From: Planctomycetales bacterium
GTDB lineage: Bacteria; Planctomycetota; Planctomycetia; Planctomycetales; Planctomycetaceae
Direction: 5' to 3'
Assembly: GCA_028285345.1 (NCBI GenBank)
Contig: JANQPT010000045.1
Coordinates: forward strand, 1 to 64,000
DNA length: 64,000 nucleotides
The notes beneath the pieces are model-generated. The model did not search any database. It had not been told where the DNA came from and was given only the letters and a program-made list of their open reading frames with translations. How positions within the stretch are numbered: position 1 is the first letter of the stretch; every line of letters starts with the position of its first letter. Positions 17,728-27,220 of this stretch are shown piece after piece. Position numbers and translations under genes: made by a program.

Positions 17728-20700
17728 ATGCACTCGGCAAATGTGTGGCGCGGAAGTTTGAGTTTGCTGTTATGTCTGGCATGGTTCACACCAGCTGCTG
17801 CTGACGAGAAGAAACCGGAATCTGCGGCGAAAGCCGACGCACAACAGGTCAGTTTCTACAAACAGATCCGTCCCATCTTTCAGGCCAATTGCCACGGCTG
17901 CCATCAGCCGGCCAAAGCGGGCGGCTCATATGATATGACGTCGTTCGACAAGCTGCTCGCGGGCGGCGAATCTGAATCGGCGGCTGTTGTTGCCGCGAAG
18001 CCGGACGACAGTTATCTGCTGGAGTTGATCACTCCCACCGACGGCGAAGCGGAAATGCCGCGCGGCCGCAAGCCGCTCACCGAGGCGGAAGTTGAGTTAA
18101 TCCGCCAATGGATAGCGCAGGGTGCAGCGAACGATACCCCCGAAAGCGCCAAACAGATCTACGACATGGACCACCCGCCGCAATACTCGCGGGCGCCGGT
18201 GATCACGTCGCTCGATTATTCACCGGATGGGCAATTGCTGGCAGTCGCGGGATATCATGAAGTGCTGTTGCACAAAGCGGACGGTTCCGGTCTGGTCGCC
18301 CGACTGGTGGGGATGTCCGAACGCATTGAATCGGTCCGTTTTTCACCCGATGGGAAACGGCTGGCGGTCACCGGCGGACTTCCCGCGCGGATGGGAGAAG
18401 TCCAAGTTTGGGACGTCGAGAAAAGGGAATTGTTGCTTTCAGTCCCGATCACCTATGACACGGTCTACGGGGCGAGTTGGTCTCCGGACGGAAAGTTGAT
18501 CGCCTTTGGATGTGCCGACAATACGCTGCGCGCCGTCGATGCGGAGACCGGCGAGCAAGTGCTCTACCAGGGGTCGCACAACGACTGGGCGTTGGACACG
18601 GTCTTCTCCAAAGAGGGAACGCACGTGATTTCCGTCAGCCGCGACCGAACGGTCAAACTGACGGAGATTGCCACACAGCGTTTTATCGACAACATCACGT
18701 CGATCACGCCGGGCGCTCTGAAGGGGGGCATCGCGTCGGTCGTACGGCATCCAACGTCTGATGTGATCTTTGTCGGCGGGGCGGACGGGATCCCGAAACT
18801 GTACCGCGTGTTCAGGACAACCAAACGGGTTATCGGCGACGACGCGAATCTGATTCGCAAGTTTCCGCCGCTCAAGGGACGCGTGTTCGGCGTCGCGATT
18901 AGCAAAGATGGCAGCCGCGTCGCCGCGGTGAGCAGCGACAACACGTCGGGCGAAGTCCTGATCGCCAAATACGAGTTCGATGCGGAGATGCCCGAAGATA
19001 TCAAGAAAATCTCCATGAAGCGTTCCAGAACGCGGTCGGCCAAGGAACGCCAACGGCTCGCCGAGTATCGCTCGCAGGGAGTCCAAGCAGTCGCGCAGAC
19101 GGGCGTTGAAAATGCCGGGTTGTACGCGGTCGCGTTTCATCCCGACGGAAATACGTTGGCCGTTGCCGGCGGCAATGGTAGGGTGCAACTGTTGTCCGCC
19201 GAGGACGCCAAATTAAAGACTGAATTTGTTCCGGTTCCACTGACCGAAGCGGTCGCCAGCGCAACGGAAAAAGAGACTCCGCAAACGCAACAACAGTCGG
19301 CCGCCCACGCTCCCGGCGAATCGGCGCCGGAAGGCCGTAAGATCGTTTCCCTCAAAGTCGAGCCGACCACCGTGTCGATCGACCGCCGTTACGATTCGGT
19401 CCAGTTTCTCGTTACAGGGACCTTTGAATCAGGTGAGACGTTCGATGCGACCCGGATGGCTCAAGTTAAGGTCGCCGATGCAATTGCACATGTCTCTCCA
19501 CAAGGCTTGTTGCGAACGTCCGCCAACGGTTCAACGAAAGTCACCTTTTCTCTCGGCGGTCTGTCAGCGGAGGCGGCTGTTACGGTCACGGGCGTCGAGA
19601 ATGATTTTCCCGTCGACATGATCCAAGACGTTTTGCCGGTGCTCACGAAAGTCGGCTGTAACGCCGGCACCTGCCACGGTGCCCAGAAGGGCAAAGCGGG
19701 CTTTAAATTGTCGCTCCGCGGCAACGATCCCGCGTTTGACCTGCGGGCGTTTGCCGACGACTTGTCCGCCCGGCGGGTCAATTGGGCCTCGCCGGAACAC
19801 AGCCTGATGTTACTCAAAGCCAGCGCCTCGGTTCCTCACGGGGGCGGACAGGTCGCTCCAGCAGGTACCCCATATTATGAGGTCATTCGCAAGTGGATTG
19901 CCGACGGGACCAAACTGGACGGCACGGTTCCGCGCGTCGTCAAGATCGACGTCACGCCGAAGAACCCAATCGTGCAGCGCGCCGGAGGCAAACAGCAGAT
20001 GCGGATCGTCGCCACTTATAGCGACGGCAGAACCCGCGACGTCACGGCCGAGGCGTTCGTCGAAGTGGGAGACATTGAAGTTGCGGAGGCGGACGGCCAG
20101 GGGCTGATCACGGTCCTCCGCCGCGGCGAAACGCCAATCCTTACCCGCTACCAGGGCGCCTACGCCGCGACCACGATGACCGTCATGGGCGACCGCGAGG
20201 GCTTCGCCTGGACTGATCCGCCGACCAACAATTTCATTGATGAGTTGGTGGTGCAGAAACTCAAGCGGACGAAGACGCTGCAATCGGACCTTTGCACCGA
20301 TGCGGAGTTCCTGCGGCGTGTGCACCTCGACCTGACCGGGCTGCCCCCGACCTCCGACCAAGTTCGAGCGTTTCTGGCGGATAGCCGCGAAACGCGAATC
20401 AAACGTGACGAGATCATCGACCGCCTGGTCGGCAGTGACGACTACATCGATCACTGGACCAACAAGTGGGCCGATCTGCTGCAAGTCAATCGCAAGTTTC
20501 TGGGTACCGAGGGCGCGAAGCAATTTCGCAATTGGATCCGCATGCAGGTCGCGGACAACGTGCCGTATGACCGCTTTGTTTACAGCATTTTGACCGCCAG
20601 CGGTTCGAATAAACAAAATCCGCCGGCGTCGTATTACAAGATTCTCCGCACTCCCGAAGAGACGATGGAGAATACGACGCACCTGTTCCTGGGCGTGCGA

Positions 20701-22854
20701 TTCAACTGCAACAAATGCCACGACCATCCTTTTGAGCGTTGGATACAGGACCAGTACTACGAAACGGCCGCTTACTTCGCGCGGGTGGGATTGAAGAAAG
20801 ACCCCGCCTCCGGCAAGGAGCAAATCGGCAGGACGGCCGTTGAAGCCGGCAAACCGCTTTATGAGATCGTCTTCGACAAACCGGACGGTGAGGTGAAACA
20901 TGTCGGCACTGGCGCCGTCACTCAGCCGACGTTCCCGTTTCCCGCCAAGTATCACACCGAAGAGAATGCGACACGCCGCGAACATCTCGCCGCCTGGATG
21001 ACATCGGTAGACAACCAATACTTCGCCCGCAGCTACGTGAATCGAATTTGGGCCTACATGTTGGGCACGGGCCTGATCGAGCCGATCGACGACATTCGCG
21101 CCGGCAACCCGCCTACGAATCCCGAATTGTTAAAGCGGCTCACCGACGAGTTCGTCGGAAGCGGCTTTAACGTGCGTCACCTGGTACGGCTGATTTGCAA
21201 GTCGCGAACGTATCAACTGTCGATCGAGACGAACCGCTGGAACGAAGACGACAACATCAACTATTCGCACGCCATTGCCCGCCGGTTGCCGGCGGAAGTG
21301 CTCTATGATGCCCTGCATCGCGTGACCGGATCGCAATCGAAATTCCCGGACCTGCCGCGCGGCATCCGCGCCGCACAACTTCCCGATGCCGGCGCCAAGG
21401 AACCGAGCGGCTTCTTGGCCCGATTCGGCCGCCCACCGCGCGAGAGTGCCTGTGAGTGCGAACGATCCAGCGGCGTTCAGTTTGGCCCCGTGATGGCAAT
21501 GGTCACCGGCCCGACAGTGGGGGATGCGATCGCCGACCCCAACAATGGTCTCGCGCAGCTGGTCGCACAAGAAGCTGATGACGCAAAGTTGGTGGACGCG
21601 CTCTTCATGCAGATTCTGAATCGCCCGGCAACGGAAGCGGAGATCGCGGCCGGACTAGAAATTCTCAAAGAGATTCCAACGGAACATGAGCAGCTCTCGC
21701 TGAATCTAGCCGTGGAAGAGAAACGGCTTGAACCGGTAATGACCGCCCAGGCTCAGCAGCGCGAAGCCACGATGGCCGCCGCAAAGGCCGCCCTCAAAGC
21801 GTACAAGAAGGCGATTTCCCCCAAAGTCGCGGAATTGGACAAACAGCAAAAAGCCAGGACGGCAATGCTCGAAGCGGCGCTGAAAGAGTATGAGCAAACC
21901 CTGCCGAGCAAACTCGCAGCGTGGGAGGCACGTTCTGATCGCGGGACCAGTTGGGTGGCACTCGATCCAACGAAACTTGCCTCCACAAGTGCCACCACGC
22001 TCAAGAAGCAAAAGGATTTGTCAGTCACCGCCCGCAACTCCAACGGCATTGGCACGTACAAGTTCACTGCGGAAACGTCGCTCACCGGAATTCGCGGAAT
22101 CCGGTTAGAAGTTCTGACCGATGACCGCAGCCCGAAGAAAGGACCCGGACGGGCCCCCGACGGCAACTTTGTATTGACGGAGTTCGAAGTCTGGGCCGCC
22201 CCGAAGTCAAAACCGGATCAAAAGACGAAAATCAAACTCATCGCCGCGCAGTCCGATTACAACCAAAAAGGTTACGACGTCGCGACCGCGATCGACGGCA
22301 AATCGGCTCCCTCCGGCAACGGCTGGGCGATCGGCGGAAAGACCGGTGTCAATCACTACGCCTTATTCATGCTCGCGGAGCCGGTCAGCCTTAAAGAAGA
22401 GACAATCTTCACCGTGCACCTGCAACAGAATTTCAACAGCGGCCAACATTCAATCGGCCGGTTCCGTATTTCGCTCACAAACTCCGCAGATCCAATCCTG
22501 CTCAATGGATTGCCGGAAGAAATCGCGAAGGTTCTCGACGTTCCTTCCGGCGACCGCAACGGTGACCAGCAGGCCGCGTTGATGAAATTCTATCGGGGTG
22601 TCGATAATGAATTGCGGAGGCACGAAGCGGCCGTCGCTGCCAGCCGCCGTCCGCGGCCGGTCGATCCGGTATTAAAGACGTTACAAGAAAATGTGGAGAT
22701 CGCCGCCCGCGCGGTACCGATTGACCCCGGTCTGCTCCGCTTGCGGCAGGATATGAAGCTCAGTACGGACCAGCTGGCCCAGAGCCGCCTCACCGCCGCC
22801 CAAGACATCGCTTGGGCCTTGGTCAATAGTCCGGCGTTTATGTTCAATCGATAA
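17728..22854 (+). CDS. PSCyt1-WD40-Big2-DUF1549-DUF1553 fusion protein (planctomycete cytochrome, module 1)
   Basis: The 1708-residue exported protein has: a signal peptide (1-25); PSCyt1 with a haem motif CHGCH at 55-59; a WD40-like propeller (about 145-500); a Big2-like Ig domain (about 537-622); a second CNAGTCHG cytochrome-like motif near 645; DUF1549/PSCyt2 (about 834-1021) with CNKCHDH; and DUF1553/PSD1 (from about 1080). DUF1553 is interrupted by a coiled-coil-like stretch (about 1320-1400) and a discoidin-like beta domain (about 1430-1595) before its tail near the C-terminus. The start at 17728 is chosen for the signal peptide; the frame is open further upstream. It is followed 96 nt later by a DUF1501 gene. 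These families are thought to act in the envelope, but their reaction is not established. Confidence 0.88.
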   Translation: MHSANVWRGSLSLLLCLAWFTPAAADEKKPESAAKADAQQVSFYKQIRPIFQANCHGCHQPAKAGGSYDMTSFDKLLAGGESESAAVVAAKPDDSYLLELITPTDGEAEMPRGRKPLTEAEVELIRQWIAQGAANDTPESAKQIYDMDHPPQYSRAPVITSLDYSPDGQLLAVAGYHEVLLHKADGSGLVARLVGMSERIESVRFSPDGKRLAVTGGLPARMGEVQVWDVEKRELLLSVPITYDTVYGASWSPDGKLIAFGCADNTLRAVDAETGEQVLYQGSHNDWALDTVFSKEGTHVISVSRDRTVKLTEIATQRFIDNITSITPGALKGGIASVVRHPTSDVIFVGGADGIPKLYRVFRTTKRVIGDDANLIRKFPPLKGRVFGVAISKDGSRVAAVSSDNTSGEVLIAKYEFDAEMPEDIKKISMKRSRTRSAKERQRLAEYRSQGVQAVAQTGVENAGLYAVAFHPDGNTLAVAGGNGRVQLLSAEDAKLKTEFVPVPLTEAVASATEKETPQTQQQSAAHAPGESAPEGRKIVSLKVEPTTVSIDRRYDSVQFLVTGTFESGETFDATRMAQVKVADAIAHVSPQGLLRTSANGSTKVTFSLGGLSAEAAVTVTGVENDFPVDMIQDVLPVLTKVGCNAGTCHGAQKGKAGFKLSLRGNDPAFDLRAFADDLSARRVNWASPEHSLMLLKASASVPHGGGQVAPAGTPYYEVIRKWIADGTKLDGTVPRVVKIDVTPKNPIVQRAGGKQQMRIVATYSDGRTRDVTAEAFVEVGDIEVAEADGQGLITVLRRGETPILTRYQGAYAATTMTVMGDREGFAWTDPPTNNFIDELVVQKLKRTKTLQSDLCTDAEFLRRVHLDLTGLPPTSDQVRAFLADSRETRIKRDEIIDRLVGSDDYIDHWTNKWADLLQVNRKFLGTEGAKQFRNWIRMQVADNVPYDRFVYSILTASGSNKQNPPASYYKILRTPEETMENTTHLFLGVRFNCNKCHDHPFERWIQDQYYETAAYFARVGLKKDPASGKEQIGRTAVEAGKPLYEIVFDKPDGEVKHVGTGAVTQPTFPFPAKYHTEENATRREHLAAWMTSVDNQYFARSYVNRIWAYMLGTGLIEPIDDIRAGNPPTNPELLKRLTDEFVGSGFNVRHLVRLICKSRTYQLSIETNRWNEDDNINYSHAIARRLPAEVLYDALHRVTGSQSKFPDLPRGIRAAQLPDAGAKEPSGFLARFGRPPRESACECERSSGVQFGPVMAMVTGPTVGDAIADPNNGLAQLVAQEADDAKLVDALFMQILNRPATEAEIAAGLEILKEIPTEHEQLSLNLAVEEKRLEPVMTAQAQQREATMAAAKAALKAYKKAISPKVAELDKQQKARTAMLEAALKEYEQTLPSKLAAWEARSDRGTSWVALDPTKLASTSATTLKKQKDLSVTARNSNGIGTYKFTAETSLTGIRGIRLEVLTDDRSPKKGPGRAPDGNFVLTEFEVWAAPKSKPDQKTKIKLIAAQSDYNQKGYDVATAIDGKSAPSGNGWAIGGKTGVNHYALFMLAEPVSLKEETIFTVHLQQNFNSGQHSIGRFRISLTNSADPILLNGLPEEIAKVLDVPSGDRNGDQQAALMKFYRGVDNELRRHEAAVAASRRPRPVDPVLKTLQENVEIAARAVPIDPGLLRLRQDMKLSTDQLAQSRLTAAQDIAWALVNSPAFMFNR

Positions 22855-22950
22855 AGTCTTACAATGAGCGGCGCCGAATCGGGATGATCTCGGCGCGAGA
22901 TTAGATTATCATTCGTTTTTCACGGCAAACCCATTGAGGGAGACGCGAGC

Positions 22951-24420
22951 ATGCTGATTATCCCCGGACAACCTGGAAAAGATGTCTGTGATAAGCACGT
23001 GGGAACTTCGCGGCGCGATCTGCTTCGCGTCGGTGGATCGGCCATGTTGGGCATGGGTCTGGGCTCGATGTTGGAGTTGCAACAGGCCTCCGCAAACAAA
23101 GCGATCGGCGGCGGGCCCGGATGGGGCAAGGCCAAAAGCGTGATCATGATCTTCCTGCAAGGCGGCCCCAGCCATCTCGACTTGTGGGATCCCAAGGAGA
23201 ACGTGCCGGATAACATCCGCAGCCCCTACCAGCCGATCTCGACGAAGCTTCCCGGCATCAAGTTCTCGGAAGTGCTGCCGAAACTCGCGCAGGTCAACGA
23301 CAAGATCACGATGATCCGCTCGATGAGCTACACCCCCAAGGGGCTCTTCAATCACACGGCCGCGATCTACCAGATGATGACCGGTTATACGACCGACAAA
23401 GTCAGCGCGTCGGGACAATTGGAGCCGCCCAGCCCCAAGGACTTCCCGAACTTCGGGTCGAACATCATTCAGCAAAAGCCCATGACCGAGCCGATGCTGC
23501 CATTCGTAATGATGCCGCGGCCGCTGCAAGAGAGCAACGTTGTCGGCAAAGCGGGCACAGCGGGGTTCTTGGGACGCGCGTACGACCCTTACTATCTGTA
23601 TCCGCCCGGCGACGATATGGATATGAACAAGATGGACAAGATCAAGGTCGACGACCTGAAATTGCGTCCGGACGTTTATGCCAATCGCCTCAAGCGCCGC
23701 GCGCGGCTCCGCGACACGATCAACAAGGGCATGCCGCAAATTGAGAAAGCGGTCAAGCACTATAATCTCAACGAGTCTTACAGCCGGGCACTTGATTTGG
23801 TGATCTCGGGACGAGCCCGCGAAGCGTTCGCGTTGGAGCGGGAATCTGCCGCGACGCGCGATCTTTACGGCCGCAACACCTTTGGACAATCACTGCTGCT
23901 GGCCCGCCGGCTCGTGGAGTCGGGAACGCGGGTCGTCGAAGTCGTGTGGCCCAAAGTGGCCAATTCCGACAATCACTCTTGGGACGTCCACAAAGGATTA
24001 ACCCACCGCATGAAAAACCAATCGGCCCCAATGCTCGACGCGGGATTATCCGGCCTCTTTGCCGACCTGGACGAGCGCGGCTTGCTGGATGAGACGCTGG
24101 TCATCGCCATCGGCGAATTCGGCCGCAGCCCGCAGCGGGGAGTGAGCACTTCGGGCAATGACAACAGCAGCGACGGGCGCGATCACTGGCCTTACTGTTA
24201 CACCGCCTGCGTGGCCGGAGCGGGAGTGCGTCGCGCCAACGTCCACGGAGCGTCCGATAAGACCGGATCGGGGCCGCTGAAAGACCCCGTACATCCGAGC
24301 GAACTGTTGGCGTCCATTTATCACGCCTTCGGCATTCATCCCAACACGATCGTGTACAACCACCTCAACCAACCCCGCGAGATGGTCAAAGCCGAGGCGC
24401 TGACGCGATTGTTCGCCTAA
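22951..24420 (+). CDS. DUF1501 domain protein with Tat-type signal (module 1)
   Basis: The 489-residue protein carries [10 protein letters not shown] at 20-29 followed by a short hydrophobic segment, a twin-arginine-type export signal. The DUF1501 hallmarks are [14 protein letters not shown] near the N-terminus, then GEFGRSPQ and RDHWPYC near the C-terminus. DUF1501 belongs to the sulfatase/alkaline-phosphatase-like superfamily, but no substrate has been defined for it. GGGAGA upstream supports the ATG. It lies 96 nt after the PSCyt1-DUF1553 gene and ends just before a strong terminator, so the two likely form one transcription unit. Confidence 0.9.
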   Translation: MLIIPGQPGKDVCDKHVGTSRRDLLRVGGSAMLGMGLGSMLELQQASANKAIGGGPGWGKAKSVIMIFLQGGPSHLDLWDPKENVPDNIRSPYQPISTKLPGIKFSEVLPKLAQVNDKITMIRSMSYTPKGLFNHTAAIYQMMTGYTTDKVSASGQLEPPSPKDFPNFGSNIIQQKPMTEPMLPFVMMPRPLQESNVVGKAGTAGFLGRAYDPYYLYPPGDDMDMNKMDKIKVDDLKLRPDVYANRLKRRARLRDTINKGMPQIEKAVKHYNLNESYSRALDLVISGRAREAFALERESAATRDLYGRNTFGQSLLLARRLVESGTRVVEVVWPKVANSDNHSWDVHKGLTHRMKNQSAPMLDAGLSGLFADLDERGLLDETLVIAIGEFGRSPQRGVSTSGNDNSSDGRDHWPYCYTACVAGAGVRRANVHGASDKTGSGPLKDPVHPSELLASIYHAFGIHPNTIVYNHLNQPREMVKAEALTRLFA

Positions 24421-24443
24421 TCGCAAACTTTTACCCAACAAAG

Positions 24444-24470
24444 GCCCTCGCTTCGGTGGGGGCTTTTTTT
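24444..24470 (+). terminator. Rho-independent terminator after module 1
   Basis: GCCCTCGC and GTGGGGGC form an 8-bp stem (with G-T wobbles) closed by a C(TTCG)G tetraloop, followed by seven T residues (24464-24470). It lies 24 nt after the DUF1501 stop codon and ahead of the tRNA gene. Confidence 0.88.
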
Positions 24471-24579
24471 GTATTGAGCAGGGCCAATTCGGCCGTACGC
24501 CGACATGTCTTGCAGCCGCCGGACACATCGTCTAATATCCGCCTAATGCTCACGGCTGCCAATTGCCGCCTGAGCGGTT

Positions 24580-24650
24580 TCCCCCCTGGTGTAATGGCAA
24601 CACAACAGGTTTTGGTCCTGTCGTTCCAGGTTCGAGTCCTGGGGGGGGAT
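24580..24650 (+). tRNA. tRNA-Gln (anticodon TTG)
   Basis: A full cloverleaf can be drawn: acceptor stem 24580-24586 with 24643-24649 (T-A first pair, then six C-G pairs); D-arm 24589-24603 (GTG/CAC); anticodon stem ACAGG/CCTGT with loop TTTTGGT (anticodon 24612-24614, TTG); a 4-nt variable loop; and T-arm CCAGG/CCTGG with loop TTCGAGT. The U1-A72 pair is usual for bacterial tRNA-Gln. CCA is not encoded. The gene stands alone between the terminator and the convergent pnt genes. Confidence 0.93.
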
Positions 24651-24710
24651 TTTGCTTTTCTCGCGGGGAGCCACGCTGGCTGCCGTTTTCGCCCACATCG
24701 CCCGATGAGA

Positions 24711-24995
24711 TCAGCCTTTGCGCTTGCGGAACATGGCCAGCATGCGGTGGGTGACAAGAAAGCCCCCCACGACATTGACCGTCGCCAAGACCACAGCGGC
24801 GAATCCTAAAATGCTTGCCAACTGATGGTCCGCGGCAGCCGAGTGTAGGGCGCCGATCAAAATGATGCCCGAGATCGCGTTGGAACCGGACATCAGCGGC
24901 GTGTGCAGCGTGGGCGGGATCTTCGTGATGATTTCAAATCCGACGAAGACCGCCAGCGCAAAAATCGTGAGACCTGTGACAAAAGGATCCATCAT
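24711..24995 (-). CDS. pntAB: NAD(P) transhydrogenase, alpha subunit part 2 (membrane, PntAB)
   Basis: The 94-residue hydrophobic protein has three predicted membrane segments and the conserved TKIPPTLHTPLMSGSNAISG motif of the proton-translocating transhydrogenase alpha-2 domain. It belongs in the inner membrane, where the enzyme couples proton flow to hydride transfer between NADH and NADP. Its ATG overlaps the stop of pntAA by an ATGA junction (24992-24995), so translation is coupled. The beta subunit gene pntB, which normally follows, is not present: downstream lies only the oppositely oriented tRNA-Gln. Confidence 0.92.
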   Translation of the reverse strand: MMDPFVTGLTIFALAVFVGFEIITKIPPTLHTPLMSGSNAISGIILIGALHSAAADHQLASILGFAAVVLATVNVVGGFLVTHRMLAMFRKRKG

Positions 24996-26200
24996 TCGTT
25001 CTCCGTGGCAATCGTCTCCAATGCCGGCAGGCCCAACAGTTCCCGCACGCGGGGGTGGACGACCTCTCCGTTTCGAGTGACCAGGGTCTCGCGGATCACT
25101 TCGTCCTCCCAGTCAATGTCCAGCCGGCCCTCTTTGTCGACGAGTTGCAATAGAAACGTCGAGATGTTCTTGGCGTACATTTGACTGGCATGAACCGGGA
25201 TGGTGCTCGGCACGTTCAGCGGACCGAGGATGGTCACGCCGTGGCAGGTAACGGTGTCGCCCGGTTGGGTCAAACTGCAATTCCCGCCGCGCTCAGCGGC
25301 CAAATCGACGATCACACTTCCGGTCGCCATCGACTGCACCATTTCATCAGTGACGAGAATCGGTGCCTCTCTGCCGGGAATGGCGGCCGTGGTGATGACG
25401 ACGTCGCTCTCTGTTACGACCCGATGCATCAATTCGCGCTGCCGGCGGTAAAAGTCCTCATCCATCGCCCGCGCGTACCCTCCAGCCCCGTCGTCGTCGC
25501 CGGTGGGCAATGGAAGTTCCACAAACTTCGCCCCCAGGCTTTCCACTTCCTCTCGAACCGCGGGCCGCAAGTCGTATGCTTCAACGAGCGCTCCCAGGCG
25601 GCGCGCCGAGGCAATCGCCTGCAACCCGGCAACCCCCGCACCGATGACGAAGACGCGCGCCGGGGCAATCGTTCCCGCGGCCGTCATCAACATGGGAAAC
25701 ATTCGGGGCAGGATCCCGGCGGCCAGCATGACCGCTTTGTAACCGGCGATCGTGGCCATCGACGACAGCACATCCATGCTTTGAGCACGTGTAATCCTTG
25801 GCAGCAACTCCAGTGCGAACGTGGTCACTCCTCGTTGGGCAACGTCGGGTAACGGCGTTGCCTCCGAGAGCGGATCGCAGCAGGCGATCACAATCTGCCC
25901 CTCGCGGAGAGAACCGATATCCGCTTGACCGGCGGTGGGATTCGCCCCAGCGGATCGGACTTGAAGCAAGATGTCGGCGTCTGCCAGCACCTGACTTCGC
26001 TCGGTGAGGATGGTCGCGCCGGATTCAACGTACGAGGCGTCTTCGAACCCTGCCTCCAGCCCGGCCTGAGACTCGACGAGGACTTGAAGACCTCTTTTCG
26101 CCAGCGGAGGGACTGACTGAGGAATCAAGGCGACCCGCCGCTCGCCTGGAAAGGTTTCGCGCAGTACGCCGACCGCCACTGACTTGGCCTCGTCCGGCAT
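24992..26200 (-). CDS. pntAA: NAD(P) transhydrogenase, alpha subunit part 1 (PntAA)
   Basis: The 402-residue protein has the alanine dehydrogenase/PNT N-terminal domain (GVLRETFPGERRVALIP at about 11-27) and an NAD-binding Rossmann fold with GAGVAG at 187-192. It is the soluble, NAD(H)-binding dI component of transhydrogenase. The ATG at 26200 has a GGAGGA ribosome-binding site about 9 nt upstream. It is followed directly by pntAB with a 4-bp overlap. The split alpha subunit is the form usual in alphaproteobacteria and several other phyla. The C-terminal tail of about 20 residues after VTRNGEVVHP is variable in the family. Confidence 0.93.
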   Translation of the reverse strand: MPDEAKSVAVGVLRETFPGERRVALIPQSVPPLAKRGLQVLVESQAGLEAGFEDASYVESGATILTERSQVLADADILLQVRSAGANPTAGQADIGSLREGQIVIACCDPLSEATPLPDVAQRGVTTFALELLPRITRAQSMDVLSSMATIAGYKAVMLAAGILPRMFPMLMTAAGTIAPARVFVIGAGVAGLQAIASARRLGALVEAYDLRPAVREEVESLGAKFVELPLPTGDDDGAGGYARAMDEDFYRRQRELMHRVVTESDVVITTAAIPGREAPILVTDEMVQSMATGSVIVDLAAERGGNCSLTQPGDTVTCHGVTILGPLNVPSTIPVHASQMYAKNISTFLLQLVDKEGRLDIDWEDEVIRETLVTRNGEVVHPRVRELLGLPALETIATENE

Positions 26201-26319
26201 TGAAAACCATCCTCCTCCCGACCTTTGAAAGCATTAGACGCACCGCGCCCGGAGTGCATCTGTTGTAGGAGGAGATTGCAGCGGATGCAAGTCGCCGCCG
26301 AAATTCCAACGGCGGCAAA

Positions 26320-26814
26320 CTAGACTTGTTCGCGGCGGCCGTTGGGGTACTCGCGCAGCCCGGGCCCGATCTGAACCGGAGGCGTTTCAAATATGTTCAG
26401 CCGCAACGGATGATCGCCCCAGTATCCCTCAATCGTGATCAGCGAGACCGGCTCGCGATCGGGTTGAGAGGCTCGTCCGATCTGGGGACAAGCGGTCCAA
26501 TCCAGACGCTCAACGAGGTTGAATTTTCGGTGAAGTTCCTGGAGGTTGAATTGGAAGTCGATCGGCTTTTTCCGGCCGTCGTCCTTTCCGCCTACCAACT
26601 CGCAGGTGCCCAAGTAGAGGCCGACTTCCCAGCGATCTTCGGCCAAGCGGCAGTCAAACCCGACGCGGGCTACGCCTGCCAAGGGCTCGAACAGTTCCGC
26701 CACCTCGTCGATCATAGCGCTGATCCAATTAGGGCGGATTTTACGACGCGGGCGGTCTCCCTGCTTCTCCAGTCGTGCCAACAAATGCTCAATGGGCAGA
26801 TGTGTGTGACTCAA
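26320..26814 (-). CDS. Conserved-looking hypothetical protein, 164 aa
   Basis: No family was recognised. The 164-residue protein is soluble, mixed alpha/beta by appearance, with no signal peptide or membrane segment. Notable stretches are GVARVGFDCRLAEDRWEVGL and IEGYWGDHPLRLNIFETPP. An in-frame stop lies close upstream, so the start is TTG at 26814 or a later codon. An open plus-strand frame covers the same DNA (26326-27021), but its product has less protein-like composition. The gene is 119 bp upstream of pntAA in the same direction. Confidence 0.6.
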   Translation of the reverse strand: MSHTHLPIEHLLARLEKQGDRPRRKIRPNWISAMIDEVAELFEPLAGVARVGFDCRLAEDRWEVGLYLGTCELVGGKDDGRKKPIDFQFNLQELHRKFNLVERLDWTACPQIGRASQPDREPVSLITIEGYWGDHPLRLNIFETPPVQIGPGLREYPNGRREQV

Positions 26815-27220
26815 GGATGTCTTCTTTCAATGGTGCCGTTTGAGGAGGAATCGGTGAGCTCGGATCCAGTTCCGGGCCGTGGACGACAAATTTGCGACTT
26901 CATTCAGGACTATTATCGGGGAGTCCACACAAGTGGTTTTACGGCTTTTGCTCTTCAGCCCCGGGAGTCTGCAAAGCGGGTTTCGATCAGCGCGAAATTA
27001 CCGAGGCTGCCGCGATTGTGACTTGCGGCCAGTCATGCACTCATTAGCGAACGATTCGATCATCGGTCCTGCAGCGGACTTTTGAGTCGTTCGGGGGCCC
27101 CAATGCTTTGTCACGTTGTGAGTTACGGCTTGTGCGGGATTTGGCGCAACGTTGGGAATTGACTCCCTCGCTGAAGCCTCTACAATCGGAACTTTTCCCT
27201 TGTTCGGTGGAATAAATCCC
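26815..27220. other. Intergenic region between divergent genes; nothing recognised
   Basis: This 406-bp gap lies between the minus-strand hypothetical gene and argB. Part of it (27152-27220) could encode an N-terminal extension of ArgB from an ATG at 27152, but those residues do not match the family. No clear promoter, ARG box or terminator was seen. Confidence 0.35.

Noticed and set aside
19810-21018. A 402-codon minus-strand open frame inside the module 1 gene
   Set aside because: Antisense to the well supported DUF1549/DUF1553 region; no recognisable motif.
22909-23889. A 326-codon minus-strand open frame opposite the module 1 DUF1501 gene
   Set aside because: The plus strand has clear DUF1501 motifs and a Tat signal; the minus product has Arg/His-rich shadow composition.
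26326-27021. A 231-codon plus-strand frame opposite the 164-residue hypothetical gene
   Set aside because: The minus product has more protein-like composition and operon-like orientation with pntAA; the choice is only moderately sure.
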